Positions 51,860-60,248 of a stretch of 64,000 nucleotides of DNA are shown piece by piece (within the stretch, counting starts at the first letter, position 1; every line of letters begins with the position of its first letter). The notes below the pieces were generated by a model. That model saw nothing but the letters and a program-made list of their open reading frames with translations, was not told where the DNA came from and did not search any database. A program made the position numbers and the translations under genes. Source of the stretch: Spirochaetota bacterium. GTDB lineage: Bacteria; Spirochaetota; Brachyspiria; Brachyspirales; JACRPF01. The stretch covers positions 1 to 64,000 of the forward strand of contig JBBTBY010000097.1 in assembly GCA_038043445.1 (NCBI GenBank), given 5' to 3'.

Positions 51860-53159
51860 TGAGAAGCACCCCGCTTTTCACAAGATCGTCCCTGATGAGC
51901 GCATAGGGCACATCGTTCGCGGCGCGTTTTTCCGCTAGCGCATGCGAGGCTATGATACCCGCCGCCTCGCCGAGCGCCATGCATGTCGCCATGAGACGGA
52001 ACGTGGTTATCACGCGCGGCTCGCTCGAGATATTCCGTCCTGCGGCGATGACATTCGTGAGCGTTGCGGGAAGCATGGCCTTGTACGGAACGGCGCGAAC
52101 ACCGCCCGTCCTCGCCCATGACGCGCTGAAGCTTTTCGAGTAATGATCGCCGTAATAGCATTTTGAGTTCACGACGGGTTCAGCGACCGCTTCGTTCGCG
52201 AGTATCGCCTTCTCGGTCACGGCCGCTTTCCCGATGATGTTCCGCGCAGCGCGTATGCCGATGGAATCCGCGATGTCGGCGAGGTATGCGTTCTCAAACC
52301 CGTCGAAATTATTTTTGAACCACTCGGAGCCGGCGAAGGCCTGTCGGCGAAGCTCCTTGTCCATCTCGGTCAATGATGCCGATGTTGTCGCAACACCCGA
52401 TGTCATCGTGAAATTAAGATGCGTCTCGCCCGGATGCATGGGAATGGAGAACCCCATGAAATTATCCTGCCCCTTGACCGGCACCGCTCCCTGTGCGGAC
52501 AATTCCTTGAAGCGCTTCGCTGTGATTGAGCGTTTGAAATCCCGTACGCCGCCCATGTGCATGAGAAGCGTTTTTGTCATCGATTCATCAGCGCCGTGCT
52601 CGCGCGTTTCGCCGCCCGCACGATACACAAGGTGTGCGTCGCCCGTGGCATCGATGAATACCTTCGCGGGTATGCGCATGATCCCTTCGCGGCAATTGAC
52701 GAACACAGCGGCGACCGAATCCCCATCGCGCTCAACGGCGATAAGCGATGCATAATAGAGCGTCGTCACGCCCGCTGTATCGAGCATGCGGTTCATCGTG
52801 AACTGTATCGCCGGCTTTGTGGTGATGACGCTTGCCGTAAGGGGCTTATCCGCAATGGGCATGATGTAACTATCGCCATTATTGATCGCCGCACAACTGA
52901 TGCCATCGAGCGAACGGGCGAACTCATCGGCAATGCCGGCGACTATCTGTTTCCCGTCATCCACATAGCCCATGATGTTCGGACAAAGCGAGGCGCTCCC
53001 GACACCGCCGGGAAAACCGTACTGCTCAATGATGAGCGTCGTAAGCCCGCGACGCGCGGACGACAGCGCCGCGCCGAAACCGGCGGGACCGGCTCCTGCC
53101 ACTATCACGTCGAATGAACCGATGGTATTCTCGACTTGTGCCTGCCGGAATGCGTCCAT
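51852..53159 (-). CDS. FAD-dependent oxidoreductase (FAD_oxidored family)
   Basis: The 435-residue protein begins with a Rossmann segment, FDVIVAGAGPAGFGAALSSARRGLTTLIIEQYGFPGGVGSASLCPNIMGY. AKVFIDATGDAHLVYRAGGE and TLTNVIAAGRNISSEPRVITTFRLMATCMALGEAAGIIA are the matching family blocks. It is related to the enzyme at 49443 but not a recent copy. AAGGAT precedes the start. First gene of the three-gene operon, divergent from a 2-hydroxyacid dehydrogenase across 207 bp. Confidence 0.88.
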   Translation of the reverse strand: MDAFRQAQVENTIGSFDVIVAGAGPAGFGAALSSARRGLTTLIIEQYGFPGGVGSASLCPNIMGYVDDGKQIVAGIADEFARSLDGISCAAINNGDSYIMPIADKPLTASVITTKPAIQFTMNRMLDTAGVTTLYYASLIAVERDGDSVAAVFVNCREGIMRIPAKVFIDATGDAHLVYRAGGETREHGADESMTKTLLMHMGGVRDFKRSITAKRFKELSAQGAVPVKGQDNFMGFSIPMHPGETHLNFTMTSGVATTSASLTEMDKELRRQAFAGSEWFKNNFDGFENAYLADIADSIGIRAARNIIGKAAVTEKAILANEAVAEPVVNSKCYYGDHYSKSFSASWARTGGVRAVPYKAMLPATLTNVIAAGRNISSEPRVITTFRLMATCMALGEAAGIIASHALAEKRAANDVPYALIRDDLVKSGVLLNA

Positions 53160-53318
53160 ACACTGACATCCTTATCATATATTTCGAGATGAGCAATCGC
53201 TTCCGACGCGATCGGTATGGATATCAATATATGCCATTTTTGACGATTATCTATACCACAATGTGCTGAAAATGTTTAAAATAGTGCCGTTTTGTCCGGA
53301 TGTTTTCCCGTGCATACA

Positions 53319-53347
53319 TTGACACAGAGGCGCATCGGCCATACCTT
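53319..53347 (+). promoter_or_regulatory. Sigma-70-type promoter of the hydroxyacid dehydrogenase gene
   Basis: A consensus TTGACA (53319-53324) and TACCTT (53342-53347) are spaced by 17 bp, 19 bp before the start codon, with GAGGAG between. The rest of the 207-bp divergent region (53160-53318) is locally AT-rich but shows no clear operator. Confidence 0.6.
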
Positions 53348-53366
53348 GTAGAGCGAGGAGTTCGAT

Positions 53367-54326
53367 ATGATCATCATTCAGGCGGACCTCTACGACCGTG
53401 CGAAGGCTGTTTTCGACGCATCCACCCTCGAGCTCACCCCCGTTGCCTACGGGAATGAGAAAACCATGCTCGACCTTGCGAAGGCGAAGGGTGTGCGCGT
53501 ATTCATCATCGGTGCCGAGAAGTATTCCGACGATTTCTATAAAAGCATCGATGCATCATCGCTCATCGTGCGCTTCGGTGTAGGCTACAATGCCGTCCCC
53601 ATCGCGCTCTGCAAAGAACGCGGCACACGCGTCGCTTTCACGCCGGGCACGCTTGATGCGTCGGTTGCCGAGCATACGATGGCCCTCATTCTCGCCTGTG
53701 CCCGTCACGTTGCGAAAAAGCACGCGGAAATGCGCGAGAATACATGGGCGTTCGAAACGGGCATGGAATTGGCCGATAAAACGATAGCCGTCATCGGCTT
53801 CGGGAATATCGGACGCCGTGTGGCATCCATTGCCAGGAACGGTTTCGGCATGCGCATACACGCGTTCGACAGAATGAGCGCGCTCGCACCCGAACACGCC
53901 CCCCTCGCGGACGCCTATTTCTCATCGTGGGAGGAGGCTGTCAGTGAAGCGCATATCGTCTCGCTTCACCTCGCGGTCACCGACACCACAAAAAAGTTCC
54001 TTGACAGCAAGCGTATCGACGCCATGCGTTCCGATGCCATCCTCATAAACACCGGACGCGGGGCGCTCGTCAATGAAGCCGATCTCTACGATGCGCTCGC
54101 TGCGAAACGGATTGCCTCCGCCGGCATCGATGTGTTCACCGAGGAGCCGTATGCGCCGGTGCCGGGGAAAGACTTCCGGACATTGTCGAATATCGTACTC
54201 ACGCCGCATCTGGGATCGAATACGGACGCAGCGAACCGGCGTATGGCGGAAGCGTGTGTTAAGAGCGCGAAGGCGTTCATCAGCGCTGATATGGGCGGGG
54301 TGACGCTTATCCCTGAGATGAAATAA
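53367..54326 (+). CDS. D-isomer-specific 2-hydroxyacid dehydrogenase (phosphoglycerate dehydrogenase-like)
   Basis: A 319-residue NAD-dependent dehydrogenase. The NAD-binding loop is AVIGFGNIGRRVASIARNGFGMRIHAFD (about 144-172). Catalytic residues are in ILINTGRGALVNE (Arg), FTEEP (Glu) and LTPHLGSNT (His). VRFGVGYNAVPIALCKERGTRVAFTPGTLDASVAEHTMALILACARHV is the usual N-terminal signature. No ACT domain is present, so it may act on a hydroxyacid other than phosphoglycerate, perhaps from sugar-acid catabolism. Divergent from the FAD oxidoreductase operon. Confidence 0.92.
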   Translation: MIIIQADLYDRAKAVFDASTLELTPVAYGNEKTMLDLAKAKGVRVFIIGAEKYSDDFYKSIDASSLIVRFGVGYNAVPIALCKERGTRVAFTPGTLDASVAEHTMALILACARHVAKKHAEMRENTWAFETGMELADKTIAVIGFGNIGRRVASIARNGFGMRIHAFDRMSALAPEHAPLADAYFSSWEEAVSEAHIVSLHLAVTDTTKKFLDSKRIDAMRSDAILINTGRGALVNEADLYDALAAKRIASAGIDVFTEEPYAPVPGKDFRTLSNIVLTPHLGSNTDAANRRMAEACVKSAKAFISADMGGVTLIPEMK

Positions 54327-54341
54327 TAAGGGATAGCACAT

Positions 54342-54458
54342 TGCATTTTTAGCACCCATGCCTGCGAGTATACCACCCGGCGTTATCCTATCTCAGTAGT
54401 GTTGCATCGCCCGCGCGCTCCTATCAGCCCTGACCCTGTCCACCTCCATCGCTCATTG
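54342..54458. repeat. Left copy of a direct repeat flanking the AT-rich gene
   Basis: The block starting GCATT...CCCATGCCTGCGAGTATACC and running to CGCTCATTG is found again in the same orientation at 55264-55393. Shared stretches include GTATACCACCCGGCGTTATCCT, TCTCAGTAGTGT and GCCCTGACCCTGTC. This copy lacks about 16 bases present in the other. It lies directly after the dehydrogenase stop. Confidence 0.8.
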
Positions 54459-54612
54459 GTCTTTATGAGTATGGGTGATGAATATTGCATCGATTGGATT
54501 GGCGGCAGGGGCAATATGGAACAGACAGGGTACAGGGGGAAGAGTGGGGTTCGGAGGCGACTTCGATGAGGTTGCCGCCGATTCTAGCAGGAGAGCTATA
54601 TAAGGACTACAA

Positions 54613-55164
54613 TCATTTGTTAATCGGAACAAATCTATTCTGTAAATAGTTCTCATACGGCAATCGGATCACTTCAAAACCGAATTGTTTTTTAAACTCA
54701 TGATCATCGATTTTCTCTTTAGCATTCTTGAGCCGAATTGGTTTTTCATCTTTAAAAGAAAAGATAATCAAGAAGTTATCAATTATTACTTTTGCATCGA
54801 TTTTCATCTTTGCAACAAGGTCATTAAAGGTTGTAGATAATTCTGAATCAACGGGTGGTTTTGTTTCCCCTAATATGAGTTTTACAAATGCACTGTGACG
54901 TTCTAATTGGTCTTCGTCAATCAATATTGATGCGTATTTGCCAAACCCATCCCACTTTGATTCTCCAAGACAAACTTTCTTCAGATTCCCTGAAATCCCC
55001 CCAACGATAAAATCAAACTCCCCATAGCAGCTTACACCTCTCCCAAAACTCGGTCGATAAAAAATAGTCTCGATTTTCGATAAATACAGGTGTTTTTTCA
55101 TGTTGGCTTCATTTTTTAAAAAATGAAGACTGAGCGCATCTTCGCCATAGCCAAGAATTTCCAT
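54613..55164 (-). CDS. AT-rich PD-(D/E)XK-like protein of unknown function
   Basis: A 183-residue protein, MEILGYGEDALSLHFLKNEANMKKHLYLSKIETIFYRPSFGRGV. The segment SCYGEFDFIVGG followed by KKVCLGESKWDG gives Asp51 and Glu68-x-Lys70, the pattern of PD-(D/E)XK nucleases such as restriction enzymes. Near the C-terminus are GFEVIRLPYENYLQNR. The gene is visibly richer in A and T than everything around it and sits between direct repeats, which points to recent acquisition. The nuclease reading rests on a short motif; no methylase or toxin partner is present. Confidence 0.6.
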   Translation of the reverse strand: MEILGYGEDALSLHFLKNEANMKKHLYLSKIETIFYRPSFGRGVSCYGEFDFIVGGISGNLKKVCLGESKWDGFGKYASILIDEDQLERHSAFVKLILGETKPPVDSELSTTFNDLVAKMKIDAKVIIDNFLIIFSFKDEKPIRLKNAKEKIDDHEFKKQFGFEVIRLPYENYLQNRFVPINK

Positions 55165-55263
55165 TCAACGCCTCTTTGATAAATGATCTGGAAAGCTTTT
55201 TCTATAAAATGCACCAAGGGTTAGCAGAAATTTTCTCAAAGACTCAGGCTTTTTAACAGCAAC

Positions 55264-55393
55264 GCATTCCCCCCATGCTTGACAGTATACCACCCGGCGT
55301 TATCCTGTCAAATCCGACCTCGTCTCAGTAGTGTCGCATCGCCCACGCGCACCTATCTGCCCTGACCCTGTCTACCCTCATCCATCGCTCATT
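55264..55393. repeat. Right copy of the direct repeat flanking the AT-rich gene
   Basis: Same orientation as the copy at 54342-54458. It begins GCATTCCCCCCATGCTTGACAGTATACC and ends CCATCGCTCATTG, with an extra 16 bases (GTCAAATCCGACCTCG region) relative to the left copy. The flanking stretch 55165-55263 is AT-rich and has no gene. Confidence 0.8.
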
Positions 55394-55448
55394 GTCAATT
55401 CGCCCGAATTCACCGACATAGTGGTCATCAATATCACTCGGCAGTGAT

Positions 55449-56510
55449 CTATACCCGTACATACCGCTCGCGCATCTTTTGTGCCTCATCGGCATCATTC
55501 ACCCATTGTATTATCGCCAGCCCCTGAGGCGGGAGTTCCAAGAGCGTACGCATGTCTTCATCGCCGATATGCCCCCAGATAATGAGCGGCATCTTTGCAA
55601 GAATAGCCTCATGCACCGGACGGAGCTTCTTCGCCGACGGACCGCCGTCATCGATATGTAGTTCGAGCGCCGTCATTCCCATCTTCATGTACGCTTCGTA
55701 CGGCATATATCCTGTCGGGTGTTCGTGCATGATGCAGCCGTTGAACGCCTTGACCATGCGCTCATCGTACGGGCGTATGAATTCGTTAAAGAGTTCGGGT
55801 GAGAGTAGAGCGGCCGCGTCCTCCTGATGCCAGATGGTGTTCGCGGGTGCCCAGATATTATAGTAGAACGATCCGACACCGCCATGGAACGGCGGTATAT
55901 GTGCAAGCTGCATTTTCCCGAATTCTATCCAGAGATCGGTCAATCGTTCACAGACGGCATGGACCTCTTCCGGCGCATCCATCATTTTGAAGACGAATTG
56001 CTCGCCGCCATACACAGCCGAAAGGAGATCGCTTATGCCGCGCATGCGCGTCGTGCCGATGGGATAGCGCCCCGCACTTTTTTTCGCTATCGCTTCGATC
56101 AGCTCGCGCGCCTTCATTACCCAGGGGTCGTTCTTTGAAAAAACGGGGATATCCTTCGCGCCCCCGAACGACGGGGGGGCTTCGCTGTACAGGGAGCCGC
56201 CTGCGTGATTTGCGTATATCGGACAGCCGAGCATCGCTTCCATCCACGGTATGCCCCAGAACGCGCTCGCCGACCAGATCGAATCGCCTCCGCATGCTTC
56301 GTGTATCTGAAATAACCGCTCGCAATCCTCGACATAGCCATCGACGGGGAAATCGTCGGGAGTAAGCGCTCGTCCCTCCGGAAGCTGCTTCGCCGCCTCG
56401 TAGCGATGCAACGGGAATTCAGTTTTTGCGGAAAAACCGAACAGTACGCGGCTGTTCTTTCGCGCGTAGAATTCGCGGGATAGCAGTACGCGTTCTTCAA
56501 TGGTGCTCAT
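55449..56510 (-). CDS. Uroporphyrinogen decarboxylase (URO-D) superfamily protein
   Basis: Start at 56510 (MSTIEERVLLSREFYARKNSRVLFGF) chosen for GAGGAC upstream. The 353-residue protein has the length and layout of URO-D-like proteins: GGDSIWSASAFWGIPWMEAMLGCPIY, MMDAPEEVHAVCERLTDLW, LLSPELFNEFIRPYDERMVKAFNG, IMHEHPTGYMPYEAYMKMGMTALELHIDDGGPSAKKL. Members outside haem synthesis are often methyltransferase-like and occur in glycan- or methoxyl-metabolising loci. No hem genes are adjacent, so a HemE role is unlikely. It is 113 bp downstream of the sialidase-like gene on the same strand. Confidence 0.8.
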   Translation of the reverse strand: MSTIEERVLLSREFYARKNSRVLFGFSAKTEFPLHRYEAAKQLPEGRALTPDDFPVDGYVEDCERLFQIHEACGGDSIWSASAFWGIPWMEAMLGCPIYANHAGGSLYSEAPPSFGGAKDIPVFSKNDPWVMKARELIEAIAKKSAGRYPIGTTRMRGISDLLSAVYGGEQFVFKMMDAPEEVHAVCERLTDLWIEFGKMQLAHIPPFHGGVGSFYYNIWAPANTIWHQEDAAALLSPELFNEFIRPYDERMVKAFNGCIMHEHPTGYMPYEAYMKMGMTALELHIDDGGPSAKKLRPVHEAILAKMPLIIWGHIGDEDMRTLLELPPQGLAIIQWVNDADEAQKMRERYVRV

Positions 56511-56622
56511 AGTGTCCTCGCTCATGCAGATGCTATACTATACATCCCGTTCCCGGTATTTTCCATGGAGAAAAGGGAACTATCATGCATATCAAAGCAC
56601 CGTGTGCATCGCAGCTTGCCGC

Positions 56623-58392
56623 TCAGTACGCCGCATGGGCATTCCCCACTGCCTCCGATACGCGAAGCGCTCGGCCGTATATGCGGAAAAGATCGCACTC
56701 GCCGACACATGACAGGTGTATGACATCGCCGCTCACATCGGTCATTGACGGATGGATACGCCCCCAGCCGAACTGGCGCTCTTCACCGCCGTCGCATAAT
56801 TTTCCATCGATGACGAACATGATGATATTCGGCCCGCCGTCGACTATCGCTGTGATATGATGCCATGCGCTGGGGGTGATGAGTCCGCCGTCGCTTTCCC
56901 AGGACGATTCATTGTGCCCGTCGCTCAGGAAAAGGGAGATGGTGCCGCGGTCCGTGAGTGTAAGCGCGGTGCCGCGTCCGGCGCTGTCGCGTGAATTGAA
57001 GAGCACGCCATGCGTACCCGCTTTGACCCGGATGCGCATTTCAATTGAGAAACCGCTGGTGAAATTCTTCCCGCCCCATTGATGCGGATGCATGTGAAGC
57101 GGCGGCAGTTTTATCGCATCGGGCAATCGCTCGTTCTTCTTTATTTTCTTCGATTCGAAAAGAATGCCCTCGCTCGCAGATTTTTTGTTCGCCGCCTGCG
57201 CCCACAATCCTTCGATGAGCGTTTTGTCTACATGGTGCACACGCGCTACCGTTTTCTGCGTCTCGGTCACATAGTATTCCCCGCCGTCCTCGACGAGGTC
57301 CGGATAGCTCATGCGCGATGCAAGTTCGTCATCGTACAACAGCACTTCGGGCTCTGACCAATGGATATGTCCGTCCTTCTCGATACCGCCGGTTATCCAT
57401 GCGGGATTGCGGTCGGCATACGGCACCCAGCCGGCTTTGTTCGCGATGAATTTCGCCCCGCCGTGATTGTGATACCAGTAGAGATACTTCCCGTTCTCAC
57501 ATTTCCAGACGAAATTCGCCGCGCGCGGATGTTTTATCTTTTTCCCGTTCGGCGTATAGCGTGCATAGGCGGGCTTTGTCCAGGTATGACCGCCGTCGCG
57601 GCTGTAGGCGCATGCGGGATAGCCATCGATAGTGCGATACACCGAGTAGAGCGATCCGTCGGAGAGTTCTACTATCGTATGCTCTTCGGACACGCGGCCG
57701 CCGCCCGCCGGTGCACGAAGACCGATATCGCCGTCGGGGAGTGTGGCGAAATTCACTTTTTTCGGATCACGTTCGGTGAGTATATTATCGCTTTTCAGGA
57801 ATACGCCTTCCGACTGCGCGAAGAAGCCATCGCCCATGGCGCCCACTTTATGAAGAACGAAGATCGCTTTCCCGTCCTTCGTCGTTATCGGGCGGCCTAC
57901 GTTCCAGAAGAATCGCAGCTTCCCCGCGTACACATTCTTCCGGTCGCATTCGAATTCCCGCACCGGAATATTGTATCGCTCCTTCGACCACGACTTGCCG
58001 TTGTCGTCCGAGTATTTGAACACATAATCGCCCAGGGAATCGACGCGCGTGAACACGCCGCTGTCCTCGCGCTTTACTTCGCGCACATTCGCTCCGTTGT
58101 AATTATAAAGACAATAGATGCGTCCGTACGGCGCTTTGAATACGACGGAATACGACGCCTCGGGACCCGCTGCCGGCTCGACATCGGCCCGTTCTATCCA
58201 GGTAACACCGCGATCAAAGCTTCGCATGGTGATGACATGCTGGCCCTTATCCCCTTCATGCCCGGTGCCGGTGGTCATGGTGCATACCCACGCGCCGTCA
58301 TCGGCTTTGATGATGTAGGGCTGATCGCAATAACCTTCGGAAGGGATGTTCGCTCCGGCGGTGATGTTCCGGGTATCGATCGATGATGTCAT
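56623..58392 (-). CDS. Sialidase-like (BNR/Asp-box) protein with C-terminal LamG-like domain
   Basis: The 589-residue protein has three Asp-box repeats, SFDRGVTW, SDDNGKSW and SRDGGHTW, that mark a six-bladed beta-propeller of the sialidase fold (about residues 1-400). YCDQPYIIKADDGAWVCTMTTG opens the propeller. Residues about 430-589 resemble a concanavalin/LamG jelly-roll (FSIEMRIRVKAGTHGVLFNSRDSAGRGTALTLTDRGTISLFLSDG, PSAWHHITAIVDGG). AAAGGAG precedes the ATG. No signal peptide is present, so it would act inside the cell. Substrate may be a sialic-acid-like or other sugar; the arginine triad was not verified. Confidence 0.78.
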   Translation of the reverse strand: MTSSIDTRNITAGANIPSEGYCDQPYIIKADDGAWVCTMTTGTGHEGDKGQHVITMRSFDRGVTWIERADVEPAAGPEASYSVVFKAPYGRIYCLYNYNGANVREVKREDSGVFTRVDSLGDYVFKYSDDNGKSWSKERYNIPVREFECDRKNVYAGKLRFFWNVGRPITTKDGKAIFVLHKVGAMGDGFFAQSEGVFLKSDNILTERDPKKVNFATLPDGDIGLRAPAGGGRVSEEHTIVELSDGSLYSVYRTIDGYPACAYSRDGGHTWTKPAYARYTPNGKKIKHPRAANFVWKCENGKYLYWYHNHGGAKFIANKAGWVPYADRNPAWITGGIEKDGHIHWSEPEVLLYDDELASRMSYPDLVEDGGEYYVTETQKTVARVHHVDKTLIEGLWAQAANKKSASEGILFESKKIKKNERLPDAIKLPPLHMHPHQWGGKNFTSGFSIEMRIRVKAGTHGVLFNSRDSAGRGTALTLTDRGTISLFLSDGHNESSWESDGGLITPSAWHHITAIVDGGPNIIMFVIDGKLCDGGEERQFGWGRIHPSMTDVSGDVIHLSCVGECDLFRIYGRALRVSEAVGNAHAAY

Positions 58393-58522
58393 GGGAACTC
58401 CTTTGGTAGAATGAATATCATACCGGAGAGGGACAAGGTCAAGGGGTGAAAGCGGAATTTATCGGTATTTTTCGGAACGTATACGGGAGCGGCTCATGCG
58501 CACGTGCTTCATGCGCACGCGC

Positions 58523-59332
58523 TTAGTATCGAAAAAGCACATCGAGCATTTTATTGAGATAGTCGACGATGAGCTTCTGCTTCTTGTTCTTCTCGACATC
58601 GAGCTTCACTTCCTGAGTGGAAGTGATGTTCGTTACCGGGCGCGCAACGAGTATGTTCGCCGCAACGATATTGGTGGTGAGTATCGTGCGCCCGCCGGAA
58701 ACGGAAGGAACGATATTGGTCACGAAGCCCGGCGTAAGCACATTCGTCACGCCGACGTTCGTCTTGACGATGGTGTTCGTCACGGTGACTATCTCATTCG
58801 GAGCGAACAGCCCGCGGTTGCCGATGGCGATGCCCGAATAGGTTATCGTGGGGTTCATGAGGTCGGTGGAATTGACGATGCTGCCTTTCTTTATGCTTTT
58901 GGGAGATACCGTGCCGGTGATGTTCACCGTTTCCGTTTCGCCGTTGACGATCATCGTGTGCGTGCCGGCAAGCGTGATGCCCTTGTTGGGGAGAATGCCG
59001 GTCACCGCGGCGGTTATCGATCCCTTGAATTCCCCCGATGACTGCGACTGCCCTTCGTGCGTATACGTCGCGCTCTCATTGAAGTCCACCTGCGGGAGAA
59101 AACTTATTATCGGCGATGCCGCGCCGAGCGGGGCCGTCGATTTGCTTTTCACACCCTTGCTCTGATTGCGGTACTTGACGATTATCTTATCGTCGAAGAC
59201 TATCTTGACCGGATCTCCCGCTTTCAGTTTTTTGTCGAGGAACCCTTCCGCATCGTCATTCCAGAGTGACTTCGCCTGCAGCGATACCGCAGCGAGGAGA
59301 AGGGCTGTCGTGGCTATTCGGCATGCAACCAT
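58523..59332 (-). CDS. flgH: FlgH-like flagellar L-ring protein with extended C-terminus
   Basis: The start at 59332 gives a 269-residue precursor with signal peptide MVACRIATTALLLAAVSLQA followed by KSLWNDDAEGFLDKKLKAGDPVKIVFDDK, the FlgH entry. The conserved core is present: NKGITLAGTHTMIVNGETETVNITGTVSPKSIKKGSIVNSTDLMNPTITYSGIAIGNRG. The usual lipobox cysteine is absent. After the core lies an unusual Thr/Asn/Val-rich stretch with repeated TN-I/V units (about 180-240) and then a charged C-terminal helix. Treponema and Borrelia lack this gene. It is not next to flgI or flgA. The Shine-Dalgarno is weak. Confidence 0.8.
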   Translation of the reverse strand: MVACRIATTALLLAAVSLQAKSLWNDDAEGFLDKKLKAGDPVKIVFDDKIIVKYRNQSKGVKSKSTAPLGAASPIISFLPQVDFNESATYTHEGQSQSSGEFKGSITAAVTGILPNKGITLAGTHTMIVNGETETVNITGTVSPKSIKKGSIVNSTDLMNPTITYSGIAIGNRGLFAPNEIVTVTNTIVKTNVGVTNVLTPGFVTNIVPSVSGGRTILTTNIVAANILVARPVTNITSTQEVKLDVEKNKKQKLIVDYLNKMLDVLFRY

Positions 59333-59411
59333 GGCGCAAGTATACACCGCACGGCGGGAAAGTAAATACACCACATGACCGGAATGACGATCGTTCAGTG
59401 ACGACGATGCA

Positions 59412-60248
59412 CTACCAGGATCGAACGATGGCCCCGAGCACCCCCGGAACGGCTGAAAGCGATGCTGCGTTTCGCGTCGTGTTCCGTTCGGTCGCACCGG
59501 ATATCGTGCCGGTCATCGTGAGCGTTACGGTGTAGCCTTTATCGCCGAAGCGCGCGATGGACGCCGATACCACTTTTTCCGACTCGTAGATGGTCGCTTT
59601 ATTATCAACGACGGTGTAATTGCGGGAACTCATCACCGATGCTTTCACCATTTCAGTGAGCATGACCGCATCGTTCGCGGTAAGATCGCCGCCCGGCTCG
59701 AACGGCGCTATGCGTATGAATGTGCGCGCCGAACCAAGATCGATCGCCGTACCGCGCATATTCTCCATGAGCGTCCTTGCGGCCGCATCACCGATCTTGT
59801 TGTCCCATTTCGGTCCCCCGAGCAGGACCGCGGCACCTTTCTGCCTGCGGTTTTCTGCATCGAACAGCACCGCGATGATGCACGTGTTTGAGAATATCGT
59901 CCCGGTTATGCCGTAAATGAGCGTATCGCATTTCATTCTATCGGCTATCGCGGCAAGCATTGCCGTCTCGGGGTTCACGACCGGCGGGAGCATTTCGCCG
60001 ATGGCACCGATAGTGCTCTCGACGGCATCGACGCCGAGCACGGTATAATTGCTCGCGGCAAGTGTTCTCGCTATAGCGGCACTGAGATCACGTGCTTTTT
60101 CCTTCGCTATGCCGACGGATGCGAGCGGCGCCACCGCCACACGCGGTGCGGGAAGCAGCAATGAAACACCTGTCAGGAGCACGGCGAGAAGCGCGGCCGG
60201 TCTGCCCGGGAAAAAACGCTTGCCGGATGACACCCTATCGCCCTTCAT
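59412..60248 (-). CDS. CsgG/LpoB-like periplasmic protein
   Basis: From Met at 60248 (MKGDRVSSGKRFFPGRPAALLAVLLTGVSLLL) the protein is 278 residues with a signal anchor. RVAVAPLASVGIAKEKARDLSAAIARTLAASNYTVLGVDAVESTIG resembles the N-terminal fold of CsgG, LpoB and TolB-N proteins, and CDTLIYGITGTIFSNTCIIAVLFDAEN continues that pattern. A second half-repeat may be present (VMLTEMVKASVMSSRNYTVVDNKATIYESEKV). It overlaps the AraC gene by 14 bp and lies 79 bp upstream of flgH, so the three may be cotranscribed. Function unknown. Confidence 0.6.
   Translation of the reverse strand: MKGDRVSSGKRFFPGRPAALLAVLLTGVSLLLPAPRVAVAPLASVGIAKEKARDLSAAIARTLAASNYTVLGVDAVESTIGAIGEMLPPVVNPETAMLAAIADRMKCDTLIYGITGTIFSNTCIIAVLFDAENRRQKGAAVLLGGPKWDNKIGDAAARTLMENMRGTAIDLGSARTFIRIAPFEPGGDLTANDAVMLTEMVKASVMSSRNYTVVDNKATIYESEKVVSASIARFGDKGYTVTLTMTGTISGATERNTTRNAASLSAVPGVLGAIVRSW

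Noticed and set aside
54342-55393. CRISPR or integron attC array
   Set aside because: Only two repeat copies about 0.9 kb apart are present, without spacers, integrase or cas genes.
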